A program made the translations under genes and the position numbers. A stretch of DNA of 6,265 nt from Acidimicrobiia bacterium (lineage in GTDB: Bacteria; Actinomycetota; Acidimicrobiia; Spongiisociales; JAENVV01). The stretch is taken from NCBI GenBank assembly GCA_020352575.1, contig CP070681.1, positions 831,725 to 837,989 on the forward strand, read 5' to 3'. The notes beneath the pieces are model-generated. The model was not told where the DNA came from. It searched no databases and saw only the letters and a list, made by a program, of their open reading frames with translations. Shown piece by piece: positions 1 to 6,265 of the stretch (its first letter is position 1; every line of letters begins with the position of its first letter).

Positions 1-3
1 CGT

Positions 4-28
4 GGGGCGGGGGCGAGGCCCCGGCCCC
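4..28 (-). terminator. GC-rich hairpin after the binding-protein gene
   Basis: Two 11-nt arms (4-14 and 18-28) are complementary except for one central mismatch, with a 3-nt loop (15-17). The hairpin lies 13 nt after the stop codon of the sugar-binding lipoprotein gene in its direction of transcription. The window ends 3 nt beyond it, so a T-tract cannot be checked. It may be a terminator of the - strand operon. It could equally be an intercistronic stabilising or attenuating hairpin, like the one between a periplasmic binding-protein gene and its permease genes in maltose-type operons. The structure is seen directly; its role is inference. Confidence 0.45.
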
Positions 29-41
29 TCTCGGTCCTTGC

Positions 42-1370
42 CTAGCCGTCGAAGGCGGAGGCGGTCTCGTCGCAGATATTCGCCTCGAAGTCCGCGATGT
101 CGCGGTCTCCGGTGACGACTGCCTGGATCGCCCCGTCCATGAGGCCGACGAACTCCGGCCAGCTTCCGGCCCACAGCGGGCCCTCAGTGGTGGGGTTGTT
201 CGCCAGGCCGTCGAGGAAGGCCTGGTTGTTGGCGGGCGGTGTGAAGCCGAGGAAGGCATCGAGTGCCTCTTGGCTCACCCGGCTCGGGATGTTGGCCCCG
301 AGCTCGGAGATCTGCGCCTGCACGCTGGCCTCGGTGAGTGCCTGCACGAGTGCGAACGCTGCGGCCGGGTCGGCCGTGTTGGCGTTCACCACGTAGGCGC
401 CCCAGAAGAGCCAGTTGCCCGGGCCTGCGGGGCCCTCTGGCAGACCAACGACGTCCCAGTTGAACTCGACGGTGCGGATGCCCGGCGTGGCCCAACGGCC
501 GTTCTGGAACATGCCGACGGTACCGGCCCGGAACGGCGTCTCCGGGTCCTCGCCGTACGGGATCACCGCGTCGGTCGAGTACAGGTCGCGCAGTGCCGAG
601 AGACCAGCGATGGACTCGGCGCTATCGAGGCCACAGGCCGTACGGTCGGCCGTGAAGAAGCCTCCACCGGTGGCGTTCAGCCACGCACCGTACGGGCCCC
701 ACCAAGCGCTCTGGCCGTAGCCCTTGATCTCGCCGCCGAGGGCGGCAACACCGTCGACGACCTCGTTGAACGCGTCCCAGTCCCAGTCGCCGGACGCTTC
801 AAGCTCGACAGGGTTGTCGACGCCGGCCTCAGCGATGAGGTCGAGGTTGACGTACAGGGCGAACGTGGACACGTCGCGGGGCAGACCCCAGAGTGCGTTG
901 CCCGGCTGACCGGTCTCGAGGTCGGTGGTCAGGTGACCCATGGGACCCGGGTAGAAGTCGTCATCGTTGTGGCCTGCGTCGTCCGCGTAGGTGCGGAGGT
1001 CGAGGATCACGCCACGGGACGCGAAGTCCGCGATGTCGGTGCCCGGGATCCAGAAAACGTCGGGGGCCGTGCCGGCCGACAGGTTCGTGAGCAGGGTCTG
1101 CTGGTAGCCGGCGCCTTCGTTCGAGCCAGGCTCGTAGGTCAGCGTGATGCCGTCGAGGTCACCCGAGAGCTGGTCCGAGATACCTTCGTACACGGCCGCC
1201 TCTTCGGGGTTGTCGGGACGGGTCATCCACCGCAGTTCGACGTCCTCGGGGGGTGCCTCGGTTGCCGGAGCCTCGGTCGCAGGTGCCTCTGTCTCGGACG
1301 GTTCGTCCGAGGCACACGCGCTGGCGATCATCGCCAGGATGGCGATGAGAAATACCAGTTTCCTCTTCAT
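42..1370 (-). CDS. Sugar ABC transporter substrate-binding lipoprotein (family 1 / CUT1 type)
   Basis: This 442-residue protein is the extracellular solute receptor of a carbohydrate ABC importer. Residues 1-19 are a lipoprotein signal: basic KRK, a hydrophobic core, then the lipobox ASAC with Cys19 as the lipidation site. Residues 27-40 form a TEAP-repeat spacer, and the binding domain follows. Typical family features are GTAPDVFWI (100-108), an aromatic WWGPYGAWL stretch with a following GGG, and F-RAGTVGMFQNGRW before the C-terminal lobe. The length is normal for the family. The frame stays open upstream to 1673, but the ATG at 1368-1370 is chosen because it begins the signal peptide and has a strong Shine-Dalgarno. 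The start overlaps the DeoR gene stop by 4 nt (ATGA), so translation is probably coupled. It is last in the visible operon; permeases would be expected beyond the left edge. An alpha-galactoside ligand is inferred from the neighbours only. Confidence 0.93.
   Translation of the reverse strand: MKRKLVFLIAILAMIASACASDEPSETEAPATEAPATEAPPEDVELRWMTRPDNPEEAAVYEGISDQLSGDLDGITLTYEPGSNEGAGYQQTLLTNLSAGTAPDVFWIPGTDIADFASRGVILDLRTYADDAGHNDDDFYPGPMGHLTTDLETGQPGNALWGLPRDVSTFALYVNLDLIAEAGVDNPVELEASGDWDWDAFNEVVDGVAALGGEIKGYGQSAWWGPYGAWLNATGGGFFTADRTACGLDSAESIAGLSALRDLYSTDAVIPYGEDPETPFRAGTVGMFQNGRWATPGIRTVEFNWDVVGLPEGPAGPGNWLFWGAYVVNANTADPAAAFALVQALTEASVQAQISELGANIPSRVSQEALDAFLGFTPPANNQAFLDGLANNPTTEGPLWAGSWPEFVGLMDGAIQAVVTGDRDIADFEANICDETASAFDG
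1251..1292 (-). repeat. TEAP-repeat linker codons
   Basis: Three TEAP units separated by Ala (residues 27-40 of the binding lipoprotein) are encoded by imperfect 15-nt repeats. They form an acidic, Pro-rich flexible tether between the lipid anchor at Cys19 and the folded domain. Such tethers are common in actinobacterial lipoproteins. The copy number could vary between strains. Confidence 0.8.
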
Positions 1371-2215
1371 GTGTTTCCTCCAGTCGGGGCCGGGGCAGGT
1401 GCCGGGGCCTCTGTGTATGGATCTGGTTCGACGACTTCCACGGCGAGCCCCCTCCCCACCAACTCCGCGACCACCTCGGGGGAGGCGGACGGTCCGGTGA
1501 TGAGGAGGTCGACCTGGGAGAGGTCGGCGATCTTGGCGACGCTGATGTGTCCGAGCTTCGAGCCATCGGCGACGACGACGGTCTTGGTGGCTGCCTCGAC
1601 CATGCGGCGCTTGACGGTTGCCTCGGGCAGGTTGACGTTGGTGATTCCTCGCTCGGGGTGCACGCCGTTGCATCCGATGAACGCCACCGAGGCGTGGACC
1701 TGGTCGAGGAGGTGGTGGGCCATGGGTTCGACGAGTGAGTGCTGTTTCGGGCGGAGCGTGCCGCCCGTTACGACCACGGAGAGGCGAGGAATGGCGGCCT
1801 CGAGTTCCAGGGCGTTGGTGAGGCCGGTGGTGAACACTGTGGCGTCGGTGAGGTCCTCTCGGGTCACGAGCGCCCGGGCGATGGCGGTGGTGGTGGTTCC
1901 TACGTCGAGGATGACGGTCCCGCCGGTGCGGACCATCTGCGCAGCGTGTCGCCCTATTGCTGCCTTCTCCGCTGCATGCTCGCCGAGGGCCTCTTCGAAG
2001 GTTCTTTCGACCTTGGGCTCGCGGTCGGCCGCCATCGCGCCGCCGTGGACGCGCTCGACGAGGCCGCGTTCGGCGAGGAGTCCGAGGTCGGTCCGGATCG
2101 TGACCTCGGAGAGGTCGAAGAGTTCGCTGAGTTCCTGCACCCGGACGAATTCGCGTTCAGCGACGAGGGAGGCGATGCGATCTCGCCGCACCTCTGCTGG
2201 GATAGGGTCCTCCAC
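1367..2215 (-). CDS. DeoR-family sugar-phosphate-responsive transcriptional regulator
   Basis: This is a 282-residue cytoplasmic DNA-binding protein. An N-terminal DeoR-type helix-turn-helix spans about residues 10-61: RRDRI, then the recognition helix region SEVTIRTDL (36-44), then the family hallmark RVHGGA (55-60). A DeoR C-terminal sensor domain follows with DVGTTTTAIA (104-113, sugar-phosphate site), VVTGGTLRP (148-156), FIGCNGV (179-185), EATVKRRM (198-205) and VVADGSK (214-220). In this family a phosphorylated sugar usually releases DNA; here galactose-1-phosphate or a related metabolite is a plausible but unproven effector. The start is a GTG 10 residues before the conserved RRDRI, with no Shine-Dalgarno and a promoter immediately upstream, so the mRNA may be leaderless. 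The gene lies 33 nt after the GT-B-like gene, in the same frame, and overlaps the binding-protein gene by 4 nt. The tail carries an unusual APAPAPAP run (270-277). It is likely the local repressor. Confidence 0.94.
   Translation of the reverse strand: MEDPIPAEVRRDRIASLVAEREFVRVQELSELFDLSEVTIRTDLGLLAERGLVERVHGGAMAADREPKVERTFEEALGEHAAEKAAIGRHAAQMVRTGGTVILDVGTTTTAIARALVTREDLTDATVFTTGLTNALELEAAIPRLSVVVTGGTLRPKQHSLVEPMAHHLLDQVHASVAFIGCNGVHPERGITNVNLPEATVKRRMVEAATKTVVVADGSKLGHISVAKIADLSQVDLLITGPSASPEVVAELVGRGLAVEVVEPDPYTEAPAPAPAPTGGNT
1377..1381 (-). promoter_or_regulatory. Ribosome binding site of the binding-protein gene
   Basis: GGAGG on the - strand lies 6 nt before the ATG at 1370. It sits inside the last codons of the upstream DeoR gene (Gly-Gly of the C-terminal TGGNT). 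This supports the chosen start over the longer open frame and fits translational coupling through the ATGA overlap. Confidence 0.85.
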
Positions 2216-2242
2216 CTTCGATATCTTACGAATCGCTTTCGA
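2216..2242. promoter_or_regulatory. Candidate DeoR-family operator (three in-phase half-sites)
   Basis: On the + strand, CTTCGA (2216), TTACGA (2226) and TTTCGA (2237) form direct repeats spaced 10 and 11 bp, about one helical turn each. They overlap the -10 and spacer of the DeoR-gene promoter. The 17 bp at 2226-2242 recur almost exactly at 4940-4955 in the galK/alpha-galactosidase promoter region. Direct-repeat operators with a CTTTC-like core are known for DeoR-family regulators such as AgaR (recalled, not searched). Autorepression is inferred. Confidence 0.6.
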
Positions 2243-2252
2243 ATCTCGTCAA
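2216..2252 (-). promoter_or_regulatory. Internal promoter in front of the DeoR gene, probably leaderless
   Basis: On the - strand, TTGACG (2252-2247) is followed by an 18-nt spacer and TAAGAT (2228-2223), which matches the actinobacterial TANNNT -10 pattern. Seven nucleotides then lead to the GTG at 2215, so transcription would begin at or next to the start codon. The -35 contains the stop codon of the upstream gene. This would let the regulator and binding-protein genes be expressed separately from galK. It is a prediction from sequence only. Confidence 0.6.
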
Positions 2253-3793
2253 ATGGTTTCGGGTGTGGTCCCCGGGAGCGGTCGCTCCCATGTGGTCCCG
2301 GTGGCGAGCGCGACCGACTTGTAGGCCCCGTCGTAGATGCCGATCTGCTTGTTCCGGACGATCGAGCTGCAGTACATGGTGAGCAGGTCGTGCTCGCGGG
2401 TGAGGAGGTCGATTGCCTGCAGTGTCCGCTGGGGTGTCCGGGTCTCGATGGTGCCGTCGCCGAGTTCCGCGGCCCGGATGGCACCCCATGCCTCGTGGGC
2501 GCCGACCCGCTCGTTGAAGATCTTGGGGATCGGGTAGAACGCCAGCTCGGACGGCTTTGTGATCATCACGTCCGACACCCGCATGAGGTAGTTCGAGGTG
2601 TATACCCCGTGGAAGGTGTTGTCGAAGATGAAGACATGGAGGCCGCTCACCGAACCATCGCGGGCGGCGTCGGCGAACGCCTTCGCTTCCTCCCAGGTGC
2701 GGTAGAGGTGCACGTCCTCGGCGCGATCGCCGAGCTCGGCCTTCAGCCATTCCCAGTTGTTCTCGTGGTCGCCGAGGTTCACGAACAGCGTGAGCTCGTC
2801 CTTGGCGATCATCGGCTCGGTGTGGTCGACGATGGCCTTGAACAGCTCCCGTTGGGCGCCTGCGCCGCCCATGGTGAGGAGGAACCGGCGGGGCTCGCCG
2901 TTCGCCATGCGGCGCATGCGAGCCGCGCAGTCGACTTCGATGTGCTCGACGAGTTCGTGGTCGACGTGGTGACCGACGTACTCGATCGCGTCGGCCGGGG
3001 TCGGGTTGAGGATCCGGTCCTCCTCGTCGAACTGGTTCATGATCCGGAAGCCGTAGTAGCCGGACGGTGACTGGACGGCGTGCGTGGCGCCCTCCGTGAG
3101 CTGGAAGGCCATCGGCCAGTTGTCGAACATCATGTCCACGACGTTCGTCATGCCGCCGGCGACGGCACCCATGCAGTTCCACATGTGAGCGGTGAGGATC
3201 GGCATGTCGGCTGGGAAGGCCTTGTGGAGGGGTCCGAACAGCTCGCTCTTGCGGTAGTCGCGGGCGTTCGCCTTGAGGAAGCGCCAGGGCCATCCGATCG
3301 CCTGGTTGTTGAGCAGCCAGTTGAGGCCCGGAAGCGTGGTGTCACCTGACGTGATCGATTCCCACACGTGCGTATTGAAGAGCTCGCTGCGCTGCGAGAG
3401 CCTCGAGTACTTGCTGTAGTTCGTGTTCCACCAGTTGATGACGTCGCTTGGCACGCCGGGGATGGAGAGCAGGTCAAGCCAGAGCGGCGTGTAGCCCATC
3501 GCACGTGCTGCCGAGGCGCCGGCCATGGCAATGCGGTAGTGGCCGTATCCCATGCGAATGGTCGAGATGATGACCCCGGATTCGCGGGAGATCGGCTCAC
3601 CGTCTTGGTCCCGCACGATGTCACGGAGTCCGAGCTCGTCACCGAGGTAGTGGTTGTCCACGACGCTGAGCGAGTAGTGCTCGTCCGGGTCGTAGTTGAA
3701 CTGCTTGGCGAACTTCTCCCGCCATGCCACGGCCTTGCGGTCCTGCGACGGGGTGATGCGGTTGCCGTAGAGGCTGAATTGCTTGCTGTCCAT
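2249..3793 (-). CDS. Uncharacterised GT-B-fold, glycosyltransferase-28-like protein
   Basis: I do not recognise this 514-residue protein as a named enzyme. The visible features suggest a two-domain GT-B glycosyltransferase fold related to MGDG synthase and MurG. There is a beta strand plus glycine loop MGYGHYRIA (81-89), resembling the GxGH-R-A loop of MGDG synthases. A second-domain start follows at RRFLLTMGGAGAQ (302-314). A late segment around ITKPSELAFYPIP, GAHEAW and LGDG (411-447) lines up with the donor-binding E....GLP...gqE..N pattern of GT28 enzymes. There are no signal peptide or membrane segments, so it is likely cytosolic or peripheral. The middle is rich in Trp, Asn and Met (e.g. 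INWWNTNYSKY, 119-129). It starts 16 nt after galK and is clearly co-transcribed. AGGAG lies only 2 nt from the ATG (GAGG 4 nt), a short spacing. The role could be transfer or phosphorolysis of a galactosyl unit, or something new; the substrate is unknown. Confidence 0.7.
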   Translation of the reverse strand: MDSKQFSLYGNRITPSQDRKAVAWREKFAKQFNYDPDEHYSLSVVDNHYLGDELGLRDIVRDQDGEPISRESGVIISTIRMGYGHYRIAMAGASAARAMGYTPLWLDLLSIPGVPSDVINWWNTNYSKYSRLSQRSELFNTHVWESITSGDTTLPGLNWLLNNQAIGWPWRFLKANARDYRKSELFGPLHKAFPADMPILTAHMWNCMGAVAGGMTNVVDMMFDNWPMAFQLTEGATHAVQSPSGYYGFRIMNQFDEEDRILNPTPADAIEYVGHHVDHELVEHIEVDCAARMRRMANGEPRRFLLTMGGAGAQRELFKAIVDHTEPMIAKDELTLFVNLGDHENNWEWLKAELGDRAEDVHLYRTWEEAKAFADAARDGSVSGLHVFIFDNTFHGVYTSNYLMRVSDVMITKPSELAFYPIPKIFNERVGAHEAWGAIRAAELGDGTIETRTPQRTLQAIDLLTREHDLLTMYCSSIVRNKQIGIYDGAYKSVALATGTTWERPLPGTTPETI

Positions 3794-3795
3794 GG

Positions 3796-3801
3796 CTCCT
3801 C
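3796..3801 (-). promoter_or_regulatory. Ribosome binding site of the GT-B-like gene
   Basis: GAGGAG on the - strand ends 2 nt before the ATG at 3793, within the 16-nt gap after the galK stop. The spacing is shorter than usual; reading the core as GAGG gives 4 nt. No better in-frame start is seen, because downstream Met codons would remove conserved-looking sequence. Confidence 0.55.
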
Positions 3802-3809
3802 AGTGGTGT

Positions 3810-4922
<1,113 letters not shown>

Positions 4923-4939
4923 GGTGGGGGGAGTGAGGT

Positions 4940-4955
4940 TTACGATAGCTTTCGA
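4940..4955. promoter_or_regulatory. Candidate DeoR-family operator in the divergent promoter
   Basis: TTACGA (4940-4945) and TTTCGA (4950-4955) are direct repeats 10 bp apart. The whole 16-bp element matches 2226-2242 in front of the DeoR gene, apart from one substitution and one inserted base. It overlaps the predicted -10 elements of both divergent promoters. A further weaker half-site, TTTCGG, lies at 4990-4995, 40 bp (about four helical turns) away, just before the alpha-galactosidase ribosome binding site, where DNA looping or cooperative binding is conceivable. Confidence 0.6.
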
Positions 4956-4964
4956 CTTGCTGCT

Positions 4965-4980
4965 GTGACCCAGGTGACCC
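4965..4980 (+). repeat. Tandem GTGACCC repeat
   Basis: GTGACCC occurs at 4965-4971 and again at 4974-4980, separated by AG. Each copy starts with an in-frame GTG that could serve as an alternative start of the alpha-galactosidase, but neither has a Shine-Dalgarno. It may be a binding site for another regulator, a by-product of GC-rich sequence, or coding. Confidence 0.5.
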
Positions 4981-5000
4981 GTCGTTTTCTTTCGGAACCT

Positions 5001-5005
5001 GAGGA
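5001..5005 (+). promoter_or_regulatory. Ribosome binding site of the alpha-galactosidase gene
   Basis: GAGGA lies 7 nt before the GTG at 5013. It is the reason this GTG is preferred over the in-frame GTGs at 4965 and 4974. Confidence 0.7.
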
Positions 5006-5012
5006 CTGCATC

Positions 5013-6265
5013 GTGCACATCATCGACGAGCTCGACATCGACCCGGCACGGGCGAGGATCCATGAGGAAGGGTGGCAGTCGTGGTCTCCGACCTCCGTCT
5101 ACGGGGCCGACGAGGCACCGCTTCGTCCTGTATCGGATCGCAATCGTCTCCTCTGCTACCGACCAGAGGTGGTGCCGCCAACCGATCGATTCTGGAGTGA
5201 GGGCCTCCTCGCGATCGATCCAGGCAATGGCGGGCCCATCCGGGTCTATGGCACATCCGATGGCATCGATGAGGTCGAGTCCATCGAGGCTGAGGTGCGC
5301 GGTTCGACCGTTGTCGTGCGATCGAATGGACCCACGGAAGTGGTCTTGGACGAGGCGTCGCCGACAGTCGAGGAGGCTTTGGCGCGTTGGGCAGAGGGGT
5401 TCGCCGCTCATGTGGGGATGGGAGCGGTGCGCCCGGCGCCAACCATCTGGTGTTCCTGGTACAGCTACTTCACCTCGGTGACCGAGGCCGATGTGGTCGA
5501 GAACATCGAGGAGATCGAACGCCTCGACCTCCCCGTCGACGTCGTGCAGTTGGACGATGGGTACCAGCAGGCCCATGGCGACTGGCTCACCTTGTCGGAC
5601 CGGTTCGATTCCCTCGAGGGGATCGTCGATCGCATCCGGGCGACCGGTCGCCGTGCCGGGATCTGGCTCGCTCCGTTCCTCGTGTTCCCCGATTCGGACC
5701 TTGCGGCCCGATCGCCGGAGTGGCTCGTGCGAGACGACCAGGGTGCGCCCGTCATCGCCGGCCACAACTGGGGTCGGGACTGCCTCGTCCTCGACACCAC
5801 TCACCCCGGTGCCCGGGAGTGGCTTGTCGGGGTGGTCGCAACGATGCGGGCGATCGGGTTCGACTTCTTCAAACTGGACTTCCTGTACGCCGGGGCGCTC
5901 GAGGGCCGCCGCCACGAGGAGGGCTCGGGCTTGCGGGCCTACCGCGATGCCATGCACCTCCTCAGAGGAGCGATGGACGATGCCTACCTCCTCGGGTGTG
6001 GTGCACCGATCCTCCCCTCGGTGGGACGCGTCGATGCGATGCGGGTGAGCCCGGACACGGGGTGGCACCACCTGCCACCAGATGGCGACATGAGCCAACC
6101 GGCGACGTCGGCCGCCATGGTGACCGGGCGTGCCCGCGCGTACCAGCACGGCCGGTGGTGGGTGAACGACCCCGACAACCTCCTGCTCCAACCCGGAGTC
6201 GAGCACCGCGAGGAGTGGGCCGAGCATGTGCGTGGGTTCGGGGGCTTGCGGGGCAGCAGTGATCG
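5013..6265 (+). CDS. Alpha-galactosidase, glycoside hydrolase family 36 (partial, 3' end outside window)
   Basis: The 417 visible residues read without a stop to the window edge. The enzyme hydrolyses terminal alpha-galactosyl residues (melibiose/raffinose type or galactosyl-glycerol type). GH36 motifs appear in order: GWQSWSP (20-26), WCSWYSYF (146-153), QLDDGYQ (179-185), GHNW (250-253), FKLDFLYAGA with Asp289 as nucleophile, LGCGAPILPSVG, MRVSPD with Asp348 as acid/base, and VNDPDNLLL (384-392). The 59-residue gap between the catalytic aspartates is close to the 60 I recall for Thermotoga GalA, as are the surrounding motifs. No signal peptide is seen, so it is probably cytosolic and acts after import. 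The N-terminus before WQSW is about 40 residues shorter than I recall for GalA, so the first strands of the N-terminal beta-sandwich may be missing. The GTG start is supported by GAGGA; upstream in-frame GTGs (4965, 4974) would add at most 16 residues. It is transcribed divergently from galK. The C-terminal part (perhaps 100-150 residues) lies outside the window. Confidence 0.93.
   Translation, partial: MHIIDELDIDPARARIHEEGWQSWSPTSVYGADEAPLRPVSDRNRLLCYRPEVVPPTDRFWSEGLLAIDPGNGGPIRVYGTSDGIDEVESIEAEVRGSTVVVRSNGPTEVVLDEASPTVEEALARWAEGFAAHVGMGAVRPAPTIWCSWYSYFTSVTEADVVENIEEIERLDLPVDVVQLDDGYQQAHGDWLTLSDRFDSLEGIVDRIRATGRRAGIWLAPFLVFPDSDLAARSPEWLVRDDQGAPVIAGHNWGRDCLVLDTTHPGAREWLVGVVATMRAIGFDFFKLDFLYAGALEGRRHEEGSGLRAYRDAMHLLRGAMDDAYLLGCGAPILPSVGRVDAMRVSPDTGWHHLPPDGDMSQPATSAAMVTGRARAYQHGRWWVNDPDNLLLQPGVEHREEWAEHVRGFGGLRGSSD

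Larger units (their letters stand above)
4923..5012. promoter_or_regulatory. Divergent promoter region between galK and the alpha-galactosidase gene
   Basis: This 90-nt region must drive both directions. On the - strand, TATCGT (4947-4942) is a candidate -10 for galK, with only a weak -35 about 17 nt upstream (GGTCAC). On the + strand, TACGAT (4941-4946) is a candidate -10, with CGGACA (4916-4921) as a weak -35 at a 19-nt spacing. The two -10s overlap each other and the operator-like repeat, so one bound repressor could silence both genes. There is no TA dinucleotide from 4950 to 5012 to offer another + strand -10. The promoter calls are weak; the divergent arrangement is certain. Confidence 0.5.

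Noticed and set aside
1371..1673. Upstream extension of the sugar-binding protein by about 100 residues
   Set aside because: It is Arg-rich out-of-frame reading of the DeoR gene. The lipoprotein signal peptide and GGAGG site place the true start at 1370.
270..2324. 684-residue open frame on the + strand
   Set aside because: It lies opposite the binding-protein and DeoR genes, has low-complexity Arg/Val-rich composition and no recognisable domain. Such shadows are common in GC-rich DNA.
1739..3070. 443-residue open frame on the + strand
   Set aside because: It is antisense to the DeoR and GT-B-like genes, with biased Val/Glu/Asp/Gly composition typical of the mirror frame and no motif of its own.
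4923..5012. Possible riboswitch or small RNA in the divergent region
   Set aside because: The region is only 90 nt and is accounted for by promoter, operator-like repeats and a ribosome binding site. No convincing stem structure or known aptamer pattern was seen.
4923..6227. Long - strand open frame extending galactokinase upstream by about 435 residues
   Set aside because: It runs antisense to the GH36 gene, which carries the full set of catalytic motifs. The extension shows no family resemblance and the galactokinase N-terminal signature fits the ATG at 4922.
5387..6262. 291-residue + strand open frame inside the alpha-galactosidase gene
   Set aside because: It is an Arg/Pro/Gly-rich shifted reading of the GH36 coding sequence, whose own frame has all the conserved motifs.

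Overview
The window is a high-GC (about two-thirds G+C by eye), densely coding stretch that looks like an Actinomycetota-type genome. The signs are GTG starts, a binding-protein lipoprotein with a TEAP-repeat linker, and an apparently leaderless promoter. An acidimicrobial or similar aquatic or soil actinobacterium would fit, but the lineage is inference, not shown.

The window holds one alpha-galactoside/galactose utilisation locus built around a divergent promoter at 4923-5012. To the right, on the + strand, is a GH36 alpha-galactosidase starting at a GTG at 5013 and cut off by the window end. To the left, on the - strand, is a compact operon read from right to left: galactokinase (galK, 3810-4922); an uncharacterised 514-residue protein with GT-B/GT28 (MGDG-synthase/MurG)-like features (2249-3793); a DeoR-family regulator (1367-2215); and an ABC-transporter sugar-binding lipoprotein (42-1370). 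The intergenic gaps are 16 nt and 33 nt, and the last two genes overlap by 4 nt. A strong GC-rich hairpin follows the binding-protein gene at the left edge. Transporter permeases would be expected beyond it but are not visible.

The inferred job is this: the binding protein captures an alpha-galactosylated solute, the alpha-galactosidase releases galactose, galactokinase makes galactose-1-phosphate, and the DeoR protein represses the locus until a sugar-phosphate appears. No galT or galE lies in the window.

The two most interesting observations are these. (1) A near-identical 16-17 bp element, made of direct repeats of TTWCGA spaced 10-11 bp, occurs both in the galK/alpha-galactosidase divergent promoter and in the internal promoter in front of the DeoR gene. 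It is a strong candidate for the regulator's own operator. (2) The GT-B-like protein has no obvious role in galactose catabolism, yet sits directly behind galK; it is the candidate for undescribed biochemistry. Every gap between genes is covered below, and no gene-free stretch exceeds 100 bases.
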